A DNA stretch of 64,000 nt from Arcuatula senhousia. Lineage: Eukaryota; Mollusca; Bivalvia; Mytilida; Mytilidae. The stretch is taken from positions 27,743,275 to 27,807,274 of the forward strand of contig OZ020308.1 in the NCBI GenBank assembly GCA_963971305.1, written 5' to 3'. Position numbers and translations under genes: made by a program. The notes beneath the pieces are model-generated. The model saw nothing but the letters and a program-made list of their open reading frames with translations. It was not told the origin of the DNA and ran no database searches. Within the stretch, counting starts at the first letter, position 1; every line of letters begins with the position of its first letter. This document shows positions 1 to 11,669 of the stretch, piece after piece.

Positions 1-149
1 ATAAAATACCAGATGAGATCATACCGTAGTGCATCATGCATACACATCTTTGTGTGAAAGAGAAAGCAGTGTGTTTAAGTAAATGTTGCTGATTCTTTGG
101 AAAGCTGACTTTTATGTGCATAGATATTGTGTGTATAGTTTTATAGCCA

Positions 150-1405
150 ATCAAATGTTCCATTGCCCCAAGCTGAACAGGAGTTCATCAAGGTACTTTG
201 GAGTACTGGTGCTTAATCTATCTATAGAATGTTGTTATAATAGAAGTTAATCTTTTTGATCAAGTAAACTCGCACATTCATTGAAAATTAAAACTACTCA
301 AAGGTAGATGATTTTTACCTGAAGGAAAAAAACTCCTATCTCTGACAGTCAGGGGCGTAACTTATTTGAGTTATTACAGAAAAATCACAACCATTTGTTA
401 TTAGACAATAATATCATGAGTTGTCTGCCCTTACAATCTTCCATCGTAATAACATACATGTGTGATTTGTTGAAATAGTAACCTTGGATAACTTACGTAT
501 GTTATTTTGAACAGAGGCAAAGAAGTAGTGTTTATGATTTGTTAAGTCAAAAGGTTAATCATATTATGGTCTCATTTGATGCACGTACATTTTATTGTCA
601 TTTTGGATCATAACATGTGTAGGCTTATTATAGAAATAATGAGTTTATTTAGAAAAAAAACAGTCATTTTCTTGTGTTATTTTCCTAATGATTTTTGCTA
701 TCTTAAGTCTTATATTTAAGCCCAATATGATAGAATACAAATCTTCAATTATTTATTATTGTATTTCAATCAAAAAAACTTACTGCGCATGATAGAATTT
801 TGAGAAAATTTACTGAGCAGATTAGCTGTAATTTTGCAGTACAATAACATGTGGTAGTTATTATGACTGTTTTACTAAATAACACACATTTGTTATCCTA
901 GACCATGGTTTCCAACAAATCACATATGTATGTTATTACAAGGGAAGATAGTAAGGGCAGACAACTCTTGACATTATGGTTTAATAACAAATGGATGTGA
1001 TTTTCTGTAATAACTTAAATAAGTTACGCCCCTGACTGTCTGAGAGAAAATTGCTTATATCTACGATTGTTGCAACAAAATAATAATTTTTTATGAATTT
1101 AATGCTTTAACCAACTCTTTGACATTTATCTTTCACATTTTCTTTTATCATGTTTATATAAATATCCTTTTTGAGCTACTTTTTCAATGTGAAATTTTCA
1201 ACAGGTAAGTCTTTTATACTAGGAAATTTTTTCCTTCATACAACGAGATAATCTCCTCTCTATAGATGTGAGTTTAAACTGATCAGAGAGATTAACTTCC
1301 ATTGTAACACATTCAATATGAGGATTAAGTACGGGTACTCCAAAGTACCTTGTTGAGTCCCTGTTCAGCTTGGGGTAATTAATCATTTTATTGGCTATAA
1401 TAATA
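150..1405. repeat. Long imperfect inverted repeat (foldback)
   Basis: The left arm (about 150-496) reappears as reverse complement on the right (about 897-1400). Visible matched blocks are CCCCAAGCTGAACAGG near 176 and its complement near 1365, GGTACTTTGGAGTAC near 192 and 1340, CAGGGGCGTAACTTATT near 350 and 1030, and GTTGTCTGCCCTTAC near 421 and 955. The right arm carries about 150 extra bases near 1050-1205, so the two halves are offset. The inner part (about 345-1046) could be a separate MITE, but no direct target duplication is visible because the palindrome continues past CAGGGGCG. The outer arm can be read as PKLNR-x-S-x-RYFGV on both sides; this may be a captured coding fragment or chance. 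Confidence 0.75.
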
Positions 1406-1973
1406 TATTCAATATATGTGAAGTAAAAATACAAACTGATATATATATAAAAGAATTACTGTGTTATTATGCTTTTCATTAAGGAATGTACGAAATGGCT
1501 ATATTGCCCTAATACATGTTGGTAAGTTGTTTATAATATAATTTTTAGAGCAGAAAATATTGAAATTTCATCTATAACTTTAGATGGGATTTATAAACAT
1601 ATTCTTAATTTCAATTGAACACAATTGCATGCCTGTCTTTAAAGCTATAATATGAAAGGGCCCATGTTTATCAGAAAGGCTGATCGAAGAAAATACTTTA
1701 GGCTTCAATTCACCAAGAATATATTGACTTTGTGCAAGATTTGATGCTTGTTGGTGATCATATATATTTTTTTTATGCTAATTTGCATGTGAATTTGCAT
1801 CATCTCCAAATCACTTTCAAATTGCTGATTTGAAAATGATTTGGAAGGGTGATTTGGTAAGGGAATTTTTTTTTACTTGGGGAGTGACAGTAGTGACTAA
1901 GTATGTACATGTATATCCATATCTTCAGTTTTCTCTACTTGCATGATTGACTTCACCTGACTTCTGGTGTAGA
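1406..1973. other. Unassigned AT-rich spacer
   Basis: I see no gene or repeat here. There are short homopolymer runs and a local ATTTGCAT...AAATGATTTGG repetition near 1780-1850. Confidence 0.5.
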
Positions 1974-2121
1974 CAGTGCCTGAAATGGGATGAACCAATA
2001 TACTGGCCCAAACCATATTTTATGCAAAGTTTCAGCAGATTTTTTTTTTTAAAATATCACTTGCCCAAATCAAAATCTACTGGCCATTAGCCAGTTGACA
2101 AGTGCCTAATTTCAGGCACTG
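1974..2121. mobile_element. Short MITE-like element
   Basis: CAGTGCCTGAAAT at the left end is matched by the inverted ATTTCAGGCACTG at the right end, enclosing about 148 bp with no coding capacity. Superfamily not assigned. Bases 2122-2442 hold nothing recognised. Confidence 0.55.
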
Positions 2122-2442
2122 GTAGATTTTAACAAGGAGTCAACTTCTTTGAGTAATTAAGTCTGAACTTTCTTGTATTCAATTTCATTTCTCCATTACA
2201 ATATTTTCTTGTTGTGACCTCAGCGGCACAACCAAACATACATGGATCTCCACATTTATGTTCCCTTCTCATTACATCGTGGCTCTTGTATTGTGGTTAT
2301 TATGTTTATTTCAATCTAATATTCATGATATTCACTGTGTCAGATGATACTGCTTCTACTTAGCTATGTACCATGATACATGTACAAATGTAAATATACA
2401 GTAAACAGGATCCCAAAGCAGTATAAGTATGAACATGATGAA

Positions 2443-2619
2443 AGAAGCAGAGGTACCAATGGGGCATCCGAATGTCAAAAGTTCGAAAGGGCAGAGACAA
2501 AACCAGTAAACACCAACAAGAACGGGAAAAAAAACAGACAACATGTAAAACATGGAAACACAAAATAACTGAATATCAATCAACAACGCAAACTCCAGTC
2601 GAAACTCAGGTGCTCCGGA
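2443..2619 (-). repeat. Dispersed repeat family, copy 1
   Basis: This segment is the reverse complement of 21471-21685 and partly of 13657-13770. Shared landmarks on the minus strand, in order, are a GAGCACCTGAGTT-like start, ATTGATATTCA, TTTTGTGTTTCC, TGTTGTCTG, TTTACTGGTTTTGTCTCTGC, and GATGCCCCATTGGTACC. Reading frames across it (for example a hydrophobic frame on the minus strand) follow from its T-rich composition and recur in each copy, so they are not a gene. The family looks like a mid-copy SINE- or MITE-type repeat; class not determined. Confidence 0.7.
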
Positions 2620-2738
2620 ACAGTTCAAGACTGAAAGATTGTACTGTGTAGAGTCATAGACCTTTATATTAAATATTTTTACATGTACATGTATATACAG
2701 GTCCATGGTAGAGTAGACATACATCTTTTGGAATCCTA

Positions 2739-2838
2739 GTCACTTCGGTACCTGGTCACCTCGGTACCGATTATATAAGACACTTCGGTACTCGGTACCA
2801 GTCACTTCGGTACTCGGTACTAGTCATTTCGGTACTTG
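2739..2838 (+). repeat. Short tandem array of CACTTCGGTAC units (left arm)
   Basis: Five or six degenerate copies of a 13-20 bp unit built on GTCACTTCGGTACTCGGTAC. The same motif occurs inverted at 6116-6236, so the two arrays bracket the 182-bp tandem-core element and may be the ends of one 3.5-kb structure. Confidence 0.8.
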
Positions 2839-2849
2839 AAAAATATAAT

Positions 2850-4015
2850 TTTTATATCATTATTTTTTATAAATAAATGATATTTTCAGTCATAAAATTA
2901 GTCAGTCTGCACGTTAGTACGTCGCTGCAGACCTATATATAGGTATAGTCACGACGTTAAACTCCCCAGTCAGTCAGTCATAAAATTAAATATAATAAGT
3001 TTGATTACTAAGTGGACGTTGGTTGTCGGCTTTATCACTTTGATAATTGTAATTATTTTTGATGATTTTTAATTAGAACCAATACTGTTTAAATAGTGCT
3101 GTTATGAGATTTGTGAGTTCTATTTAACTTTTCTTGTGTTTTTATTTAATAAAAAGTTGTTTAATAAAGCTCTCTTGCTTCTGAAACAAACTATAATTAT
3201 TTTTCAATATTTGTTTTGTTTTGATTTTCTAATTCATCTTCTAATTGGTGCTTTATCTGAAATTTTGATCTATATTTTATGGTTCATTACAAATTAAAAT
3301 GGAAGGTATTAAGTTTATAATTCTTTCATATACGGTGGTATTGTTTTGTAATGACATAGATGTATAATAAAGATGTATGAAAATAAAATAGTTTACTTTC
3401 CTTTATTTAAACTGCCATTCAGAAAAAATCAATCAATTTCTTATTAGATCAAGTCCTTCAATCCAATTTTGCAATTAATTACTCCCATTAAACACTTACA
3501 ATTTTATTACTCAATTAGAAGCCATATGATAGGAGTAACAATTAGCAGATCACAATTAGCAAAGCCATCCAACCATTTAATCCAATTATAATCATAAAAT
3601 GTTATAAAATGTTAAAAACAGATTTATGACATTTGAAACTTATTCAAATTCTGTAGAAAGAAAATGCCACCCAAATGGAGGATACATGTATCCAAAATGA
3701 ACTAATTTTACGATGACAAAAAGAGATCTTCATGACTATGAATAGTAAAATGGTGATATCCACCAATTAAATTCTATTCATTTAGTTACCAGAATTTAAA
3801 AATAAGATAAACGACTAATCAGTAAAAAATATTTACATGAACAAATCTATAGAAAATCTAGCTGAAAAACCTATTCTAGCTAACATAAATGTTCACTTCC
3901 ATAATAGTCATACATAATCATACTTTTTTGTGTATGTCGATATTTTTCAATTTACCATTCATTACCCTTAAAATACCAATAAAAATCGTAAATTTAACAC
4001 AAATTAGAATTAAAA
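2850..4015. other. Spacer with a possible SINE-like fragment
   Basis: Mostly unassigned AT-rich sequence. At about 2902-2985 there is a stretch with GTCTGCACGTTAGTACGTCG, CTATATATAGG and CACGACGTTAAACTCC, followed by short GTCA repeats. On the minus strand it resembles 20290-20400 weakly (CGTGACT, then a TATA-rich part, then CTGCAG). I cannot assign it to a named family. Confidence 0.3.
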
Positions 4016-4089
4016 ACAAGTGTGGCCACTAAAAGTATGTCTCGCCTGCTGGCACCATCGCTAAAATCAACTACCTAAGCTTTCATTTC

Positions 4090-6010
4090 TTGATTTAAAC
4101 ATAAAAAGTGTCAGTATACCTAATAACAGATGCCTAGTTATTATACTATTCAAGCAATCCATTGTCCACACAAGTATTACAAAAAGTTTTCTGTCTGAAA
4201 AAAGACCTAAGTTCACAGAGTCACTGGAGCGTAAAAATTGGGTCATGGTCACATGGCATGGTGACAGTTGTGTTGTCCATAACCGCAACTGTCTGTTTAC
4301 CCAATATCAGATGCCTAGCTATCATAACTTTCCAGCAATTCCATGTCCATAAAAGTCTTACAAAAAAGTTTTTCGGCCTGAAAAAGACCCAAGTTCACAG
4401 ATTCACTGGAGCGTGAAAATGGGGTCAGGGTCACACGGCATGGTGACAGTTGCATAGACCATAACCTGAACTGTCTGTATACTAAATATCAGATGCCTAG
4501 CTATTATACTTTTCAAGCAATTCATTGTCTACAAAAGTCTTACAAAAAAGTTTACAGCCTGAAAAAAGACCTAAGTTCACAGAGTCACTGGAGCGTAAAA
4601 ATGAGGTCAGGGTCACATGGCATGGTGACAGTTGCGTAAACCATAACCTGAACTGTCTGTATACTAAATATCAGATGCCTAGCTATTATACTTTTCAAGC
4701 AATTCATCGTCCACAAAAGTCTTACAAAAAAGTTTACAGCCTGAAAAAAGACCTAAGTTCACAGAGTCACTGGAGCGTAAAAATGAGGTCAGGGTCACAT
4801 GGCATGGTGACAGTTGCGTAGACCATAACCTGAACTGTCTGTATACCAAATATCAGATGGGCTACCTATTACACTTTTCAAGCAATTCATCGTCCACAAA
4901 AGTCTTACAAAAAAGTTTACGGCCTGAAAAAAGACCTAAGTTCACAGAGTCACTGGAGCGTGAAAATGGGGTCAGGGTCAAACGGCATGGTGACAGTTGC
5001 GTAGACCATAACCTGAACTATCTGTATACCAAATATCAGATGCCTAGCTATTATACTTTTCAAGAAATTCATTGTCTACAAAAGTCTTACAAAAAAGTTT
5101 ACAGCCTGAAAAAAGACCTAAGTTCACAGAGTCACTGGAGCGTAAAAATGAGGTCAGGGTCACATGGCATGGTGACAGTTGTGTAAACCATAACCTGAAC
5201 TGTCTGTATACTAAATATCAGATGCCTAGCTATTATACTTTTCAAGCAATTCATCGTCCACAAAAGTCTTACAAAAAAGTTTACAGCCTGAAAAAAGACC
5301 TAAGTTCACAGATTCACTGGAGCGTGAAAATGGGGTCAGGGTCACACGGCATGGTGACAGTTGCATAGACCATAACCTGAACTGTCTGTATACTAAATAT
5401 CAGATGCCTAGCTATTATACTTTTCAAGCAATTCATTGTCTACAAAAGTCTTACAAAAAAGTTTACAGCCTGAAAAAAGACCTAAGTTCACAGAGTCACT
5501 GGAGCGTAAAAATGAGGTCAGGGTCACATGGCATGGTGACAGTTGCGTAAACCATAACCTGAACTGTCTGTATACTAAATATCAGATGCCTAGCTATTAT
5601 ACTTTTCAAGCAATTCATCGTCCACAAAAGTCTTACAAAAAAGTTTACAGCCTGAAAAAAGACCTAAGTTCACAGAGTCACTGGAGCGTGAAAATGAGGT
5701 CAGGGTCACATGGCATGGTGACAGTTGCGTAGACCATAACCTGAACTGTCTGTATACCAAATATCAGATGCCTACCTATTACACTTTTCAAGCAATTCAT
5801 CGTCCACAAAAGTCTTACAAAAAAGTTTACGGCCTGAAAAAAGACCTAAGTTCACAGAGTCACTGGAGCGTGAAAATGGGGTCAGGGTCAAATGGCATGG
5901 TGACAGTTGCGTAGACCATAACCTGAACTATCTGTATACCAAATATCAGATGCCTAGCTTTTATACTTTTCAAGCAATTGATTGTCCACAAAAGTCTTAC
6001 AAAAAAGTTT
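4090..6010 (+). repeat. 182-bp tandem repeat, about 10.5 copies
   Basis: Units carry AGATGCCTAGCTATTATAC, TTCAAGCAATTCAT, GTCTTACAAAAAAGTTTAC, GACCTAAGTTCACAGAGTC and GGTGACAGTTGCG. Near-identical blocks recur at spacings of about 547 and 364 bp (three and two units), so groups of units were duplicated together. Repeated 98-109-codon frames starting near 4525, 4857, 5072 and 5436 come from the stop-poor repeat and are not genes. Confidence 0.95.
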
Positions 6011-6043
6011 ACGCCGCCGCCGCCGCCGGAAAGTAATACCTAT

Positions 6044-6079
6044 GTCTCGCCTTCCGCGTCTATTCGTCGCAGGCGAGAC
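6044..6079 (+). repeat. 3' terminal hairpin of the 182-bp element
   Basis: GTCTCGCCT pairs with AGGCGAGAC across an 18-base loop. It follows a GCC run at 6012-6029 and the linker GGAAAGTAATACC. A closely related hairpin ends the element at 8790-9485. Confidence 0.85.
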
Positions 6080-6115
6080 AATTACTATCCAATATTGCTA
6101 TATTCATTTTTTTTG

Positions 6116-6236
6116 GTCGGTACCGAAGTGTCCAATACCTAGTACTGAACTGTCCAGTACCGAGTACCGAAATGTCCAAGCCAGTACCGAAGTGTCTAGG
6201 TACCGAAGTGACCAGGTACCGACGTGTCCTGATACC
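6116..6236 (-). repeat. Short tandem array of GTACCGAAGTGTC units (right arm)
   Basis: Six or seven degenerate copies of GGTACCGAAGTGTCC, the reverse complement of the motif at 2739-2838. The outermost part, GACCAGGTACCGACGTG, mirrors the left-arm start in reverse complement (GACCAGGTACCGAAGTG). Behaves like the right end of a 3.5-kb composite. Confidence 0.8.
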
Positions 6237-6834
6237 ATTTTTTTGTACATGTAACTGCAGACCTCCTTAAACTTCAAGCTAAAAGAATAATCACCTCCAA
6301 TTCGTCCATTTTCTAATTTACAGAAACAGAATAGATTTAAACTACAAAAACTAGATCTACAAAATGTTGGAAGATTTAGACTAGAGACAAAATTGGGAAA
6401 CTTTATCAGTCATTGATGATTGAGCTTTTTCTTTTTCATTTACTTATGTACATGTAAAATCTACCTTATATAAGGTGGTGCCTCATCATAATGAAGTATG
6501 AATCAGTTTTAACTCTCATACTCACTAATTGCAAGGCCTTGTTGTCATTTATCACCCTTAAACTGTTAATTCTTAAAAAAATAGTCTTCTTTTCAATTTA
6601 TTTATCAAATTACCTCCCTTGAAAAATAATTCAGGTCTAACTGAAAACCACCAAAAAAAATTATACATCAACGCACCCTAAAAAAACCCAACAAAAACAA
6701 AGACCCCCCCCCCAATAATAAAAATAAAAATACTGCCTGATTTATTTGATTTATTCATGGACCAACAATGCGTTTATTAAACTTGAGGGAGTTTAATTAG
6801 TTTTTTCCTGTGCTCCGAGCATGAAAAATAAAGA
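6237..6834. other. Unassigned AT-rich spacer
   Basis: No gene or repeat recognised. There is a poly-C run near 6704 followed by an A-rich stretch. Confidence 0.5.
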
Positions 6835-7410
6835 CGGAATGTGTCCATGGGACACGGATACCCCCGCTAGGCCCAACACAGGAAGTAGATGTCTGAAAGA
6901 CCTGAAAGTTGCTTAGGAGTGGACATACAGTTAGTCATACTGAACAATCCTACCAAGTTTCAAGTCATTCTCATGTATGGTGCCTGAGAAAATCTTGACG
7001 GAAATTTTCAAAGTCATGTTCATATATTTTCAAATCCGCCTTAGTCCCAAACAGGAAGTAGATGTTCGACAGGTCTCAAAATTGCTTAGGACATATAGCA
7101 TGTCATACTGAACAATTCTACCAAGTTTTAAATCATTCTCATGTATAGTTCCTGAGAAAAGCTTGACGGAAATTTTCATAGTCATGTTCACCTATTTTCA
7201 CATTGGACTAAGTCCCAAACAGGAAGTAGATGTCCGACAGGTCTCAAAATTGCTTAGGACGTATTGTTTGTCATACTGAACCATCCTAACAAGTTTCAAG
7301 TCAATCTCATGTACGGTTCCTGAGAAAAGCTTGATGGAAATTCGTACCGACGTACGGACGGACATGAGTAAAACTTCATGCCCACCGACATGTCGTCGCG
7401 GGGGCATAAT
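6835..7410 (+). mobile_element. HINE-like element with 170-bp tandem core
   Basis: The start has the palindrome GTGTCCATGGGACAC (6841-6855) and ATACCCCCGC; the end has ATGCCC...GGGGCAT (7378-7407), so subterminal inverted repeats (CCCCCGC against GCGGGGG) are present. In between are three copies of a 168-173-bp unit starting near 6880, 7054 and 7222 with GGAAGTAGATGT, TTGCTTAGGA, TCATACTGAAC and TTGACGGAAATTTTC. GTACGGACGGACATGAG precedes the end. No coding capacity. Confidence 0.7.
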
Positions 7411-7985
7411 AAAAATGTGGCCAGATTATTATAAATTACATGCAAGTCATCACATGTGCACCGTTTTTAATCCATTGAATATATATATCTAAAAGGAAAG
7501 CATTCAAGGTTGATAAGTTAGAGGTTTCATCTTCTCAACTTAAGAATTAAGATTGCAAAATTAAGGTTTTGATTTCATGTCATTTGATTAGCTACATATG
7601 GTTAAAAGCAAAAAACAAATTGGTCAAGAATATGGTATCATCTTTCTTTCCAAACTGTGTATTTTCAATTAACAGGACATCTCCTCTCAGAGGTTAGACA
7701 AAAACACACAGACTTAAATTTATTGCCTATTTAAATTTGTTGTAATGACGTAGATTTCCTATCTGAGTTGTGTTTTTAGTTACTACCAGAGCCTAAGATA
7801 TGAAGGATGGAAAGTTAATTTGTTGTTGTCCTTCCTACATACCATATTTCCTTGAATTCATTTCAGTAGTTTCAGAGGAGTTGCACTGCCAAGATGATAA
7901 AGATAATTAAATTTCAGCAAATTTCTAAGTTCAGAGGACCAAAGCTCCAACAATAAGGAATCTGTGAGCTACTGCTCACTCAGTA
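7411..7985. other. Unassigned spacer
   Basis: No gene or repeat recognised in this stretch. Confidence 0.5.
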
Positions 7986-7989
7986 TACC

Positions 7990-8592
7990 CTCAAAATGAA
8001 CTATGTCAGTAAACAGGAAGTAGATATCATACATACCCAATTTCAATACTTGCAATAAAGGACCTCATACTGAACTCATATACCAAATTTTTCACTGTGA
8101 TTTAATAAAGTAGTTGCTGAGAAAAAATGTCCTGAAAATTTTCAACAATTGACTAGTAATGTTGAAAATTGACTAAGTCGGTAAACAGGAAGTAGATATC
8201 TGACATACCTAAGTTAGGTACTCTTGATAAAGGACCTCACACTCAATTCATATACCAAATTTCAAGTCACTGTGATATGTAGTTCCTGAGAAAACTGTTC
8301 TGAAAGTTATGTTGCCGAGGGAAGCTGGGGTATAAAAAGTTGAGGACCAAATTTTGCTGGTAACATGCACAACTGCATATGGTGTACTTTCTACATACTA
8401 GGTTTGTTGAATTTGTTTTGGTTGTTTCAGAGTTGTTCTGACAATCTTTGTGACAGACAGAGGGACGGACATCACAAAAACATTTCAATTTGGTTGTTTC
8501 ATAGGAGTTGTGCTGACAAACTTTGTGACCGACAAAGGGACCAACATCACAAAAACAATATGTCTCCCAACAAAAGTTTGGGGAGACATAAT
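7990..8592 (+). mobile_element. HINE-like element, related core, different 3' hairpin
   Basis: Two copies of a roughly 171-bp unit (AAACAGGAAGTAGATATC near 8012 and 8183) are diverged relatives of the 6835-7410 core. They are followed by a roughly 76-bp direct duplication (GTTGTTCTGACAA near 8432, GTTGTGCTGACAA near 8508, each before TTTGTGAC and a GACGGACATCAC-like motif). The end is a hairpin, TATGTCTCCC...GGGGAGACATA (8559-8591). Short reading frames here are repeat-derived. Bases 8593-8789 hold nothing recognised. Confidence 0.65.
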
Positions 8593-8789
8593 TAACTATG
8601 AAAAGCATACAAACTATGAAATTTTGCCATATAAATTTTTATACAGTATGATGTACTTCCTTCATGTAAAGTTTAATAAAATTCAATCAAGCCATTGAAA
8701 AATAATATACAAGCAGGTAGCAAAAACAAATATACTCATGTTTGGCCTGTCGCAACTGGACCCAGTATAAAATGAAGTTAAAATCCTCC

Positions 8790-9485
8790 TTGAACTGATC
8801 TTAACTGATGCTTAAGCAGCTGCATACCAAATATAAATGGTGAACCATAACTGCTTTATATAAAACACTCATGACATAAGTAAAAAGTTAAAAAGTGTTA
8901 AATCTCAAAGTCAGTAGACTGTGACTGCAGGATCATACAGATATAATAATTTTGAAATTGATCTGTACTGATGCTAATGCAAGTGCATACCCAATATCAA
9001 TGATGCACCATAACTGCTTCATGTTGAACAGACTAAAGAAAAAAGGTTAACCTCGGCCAAATCAGTGTAAAATTTCAAAGTCAGTAGACCGTGACTGCAG
9101 GAGAATACAGATGAAATGCTTTTGAAATTGATCTGTACTAATGCTAATGCAAGTGCATACCAAATATCAATGGTGAACCATAACTGCTTCATGTTAAACA
9201 GACTTAAGAAAAAAGGTTAACCTTGGCAAAATCAGTGTAAAATTTCAAAGTCAGTAGACCGTGACTGCAGGGGCATACAGGTGAAAACCCTTTAAAATTG
9301 ATCTGTACTGATGCTGATGCAACTGCATACCAAATATCAATGGTGTAACATAACTAGTTCACACAAAACAGACTTAAGCAAAAACTTTAACCAATTGTGG
9401 ACGCCGCCACCGCCGTCGCCGGAATCACCATACCTAAGTCTCGCCTTTTGCGACATTCGTCGCAGTCGCAGGCGAGACAAAAATT
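8790..9485 (+). mobile_element. HINE-like element with 171-bp core and GTCTCGCC hairpin end
   Basis: About 3.5 copies of a 170-bp unit contain GATCTGTACTGATGC (8959, 9130 with one change, 9300), CATACCAAATATCAATGG and CAGTAGACCGTGACTGCAGG. The core is followed by a GCCGCC-type microsatellite (9402-9421), GGAATCACCATACC and the hairpin GTCTCGCC...GGCGAGAC (9438-9478). The 3' module matches that of 4016-6095, while the tandem core is unrelated by eye. Confidence 0.7.
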
Positions 9486-10182
9486 ACTTTATAATAAATA
9501 GTTTATTAACACAATACATGTACATTTACATCTAATTTTATAAATAAACAATAGAAATAATAATTTAACAATAAAAAATATATAAATTATTTTAACAGTA
9601 TTATAAACAAAAAAAATTGCATGTAACAAGTTTACTTTTTTAGTAATTACATGGACAAAAATTTAGGCAGAATTTTAGACAATCCATTAATCCACACTAA
9701 AAGAGGGTACAGGACATTTGTATTGCAAAAAAAAAGGCATGTTAAAAGGTGAAATTTCAGATACTTCTTTTGTAAATTACTTATTCAAATAGTTATATTA
9801 ATATTCACACCATAGGACATTTCTAGTTTTATTCAAAACTATTATATAACCATCCGAACTTTAACATTATCTCACAGAAGTTTAAGTCTGTACATTTATT
9901 TTCTAATGAGAATGTTAAAAACATGTTCAAAAGACATAAAGCCCTATTTCTTGACATGGAAAATAAATTTAAATCTAAAGGTAAACCTGGTTTTGAATGA
10001 ATGGACAGACAGAGGAACTAACCCACAGATATGAATACTATACTTACAGATGGGACATAAAAAATCAATGTATCAGTTGTATACAAGACAACATTTGCAT
10101 TTCTTTTGTACTTTGTCTTTTATCTTTGTACCCTAAGTATTCTGTAATGATTAGAATGCCCAGCATTTAACCATAGTCTAGT
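9486..10182. other. Unassigned AT-rich spacer
   Basis: Very AT-rich; no gene or repeat recognised. Confidence 0.5.
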
Positions 10183-10274
10183 CAAATATTGCTCACTAGG
10201 TAATGACCCCCCCCCCCCACTGAATTTTTTGTTATATTTCATTGGGGTGGTCATTGCCTAGCAAGCAATATTTG
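10183..10274. repeat. Small palindromic element
   Basis: CAAATATTGCT...TAGG-AATGACC is mirrored by GGTCATTGCCTAG...AATATTTG with a poly-C run and short loop between. About 92 bp; a MITE-like or solo hairpin repeat. Confidence 0.6.
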
Positions 10275-11589
10275 CACAATCCCTTCGATTTAACCTTTAA
10301 TAAAAGTAGACAGAACAAATTGTTAGACAGATTTAAAGGTACCAGTTATTGTTTGCAGAAACCTGAAGCCTTTTAATTTTGATAAAGTATTACTATCAAT
10401 AATATATTGCTGTGGACTCAATTTAACGTTGTGACATTTGAGCTATATCAACACATTTTTCCTTTAAAGAAGGACCAGACTAGTGTTTTCTTTTAACAGT
10501 AAAAGAAGCTTTCTGACTGATTTCTTTTAGCAGTAAAAAAAGCTTTATTTAGTTCTTAAAAATAGGTTTCTACTGGACGTAATATTTTCTCTTTTGATTA
10601 CCAGAGTAAATGATCAATTTACATTGATGCTTTTAAAAATATTCCATATTCTTTCGTTTTTAATATTACACTGTTTATCATAATTTTTTTCAATACATGT
10701 AGTAAATTATATGATTTTGATTAAAAATATTGTCAAAACATGGTCAGTTTTCATTTCTGTCAAATTATGTCAGAGAAAATTAACACATTTGGATTCACAA
10801 TTTTTAGAGGTTGCAGCTATACAGACCAGACTGTTTGTGAAATCTTCATTACTCAATCAATAAAGTATAAATCAGTTGAAAAATCCATGGTTAATATTGG
10901 CACAGACCTTTGAAAATTTCAAAATAAGTACCGGTATTAAACATGATATTTTTTTTATTTCCTACCTTTTGACCCATTTAAGGCCTCTTAGTTTTCTTTT
11001 TGGTATAGAAGAAAACTCCAAGTCAAAAGTAAATTTTTTTGTTATACTTTTTCAAATTCTTCATCATTTTCAGTTTAGCTTTCAAGCTAATTGTGCATTT
11101 TTTAAAGAAATTACATCTATCTCCTTTGAAAAAGTACAGGAAATGTTTTTAAATTGATAATACAGTGACAATTCAAGCTTATGTTTTTTCAGTAACAATA
11201 TTATATAGCATATTTTTTTTAATACAATTGTATGATACATGCTTAGAGAAAAAGCCCAGAAATAGACCCATATACTTTATCACATATTTGTTTGCCAACA
11301 ACATATACTGGTACTTTCAATTTAATAAACATATAAATAATATAAAGTTCAAAATTATGTATGTAACATTTTGCATAGTAAATAAATACATGTATCAACA
11401 ATACATTTAGTTTTTCCTATAATACACATATTTTAAAAATCTTGAAAATAAAATGTACATAAAAAACAAACGAACAAAGATTTATAACCCTAAAATAATG
11501 CATAACTCTACAATAAATGTATAATTGAGCACAAATGAACACCCAGGATTTCTTACAAATGAATAAATAGTGTGAGTATTCTTCGATGG
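10275..11589 (-). other. 3' flank and likely 3' UTR of the TMEM134-like gene
   Basis: AT-rich sequence downstream of the minus-strand stop codon at 11590. No further coding exon was found. The first canonical AATAAA on the minus strand that I noticed is TTTATT at 10954-10959, about 630 bp past the stop; use of that signal is a guess. Confidence 0.35.
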
Positions 11590-11669
11590 TTATGTGAAAA
11601 CAGATATGTTCTGGAATGTGAATCCATTTCTTCCTGATGCAGCCAAATATATGAAGATCACATGATATA
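11590..11669 (-). CDS. TMEM134: TMEM134-like exon 6 (terminal)
   Basis: 80 nt after TTATTTACAG. Encodes YHVIFIYLAASGRNGFTF and a short tail ending ISVFT, then TAA. YHVIFIY and the GF-x-F tail match the C-terminus of TMEM134. Confidence 0.88.

Larger units (their letters stand above)
4016..6095 (+). mobile_element. Rolling-circle-type (pearl/HINE-like) element with 182-bp tandem core
   Basis: The 5' module (ACAAGTGTGGCCACTAAAAG then TATGTCTCGCCTGCTGG) is followed by a tandem core, a GCC microsatellite, GGAAAGTAATACC and a terminal hairpin. The same modules occur in the opposite orientation at 59446-60838, which defines the boundaries. The order of end module, tandem core, microsatellite and 3' hairpin is that of bivalve pearl elements and of non-autonomous Helentrons. 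No transposase or Rep/helicase coding is present, so it would need proteins in trans. Assignment to Helentrons is inference from architecture; a CTRR-type 3' end is not clear. Confidence 0.65.

Noticed and set aside
4525..5732. Repeated 98-109-codon frames in the 182-bp array
   Set aside because: Frames are products of the stop-poor tandem repeat, with no domain and no upstream gene structure.
4090..6010. CRISPR-like array
   Set aside because: Units are contiguous 182-bp tandem repeats without spacers, in an intron-bearing eukaryotic sequence.
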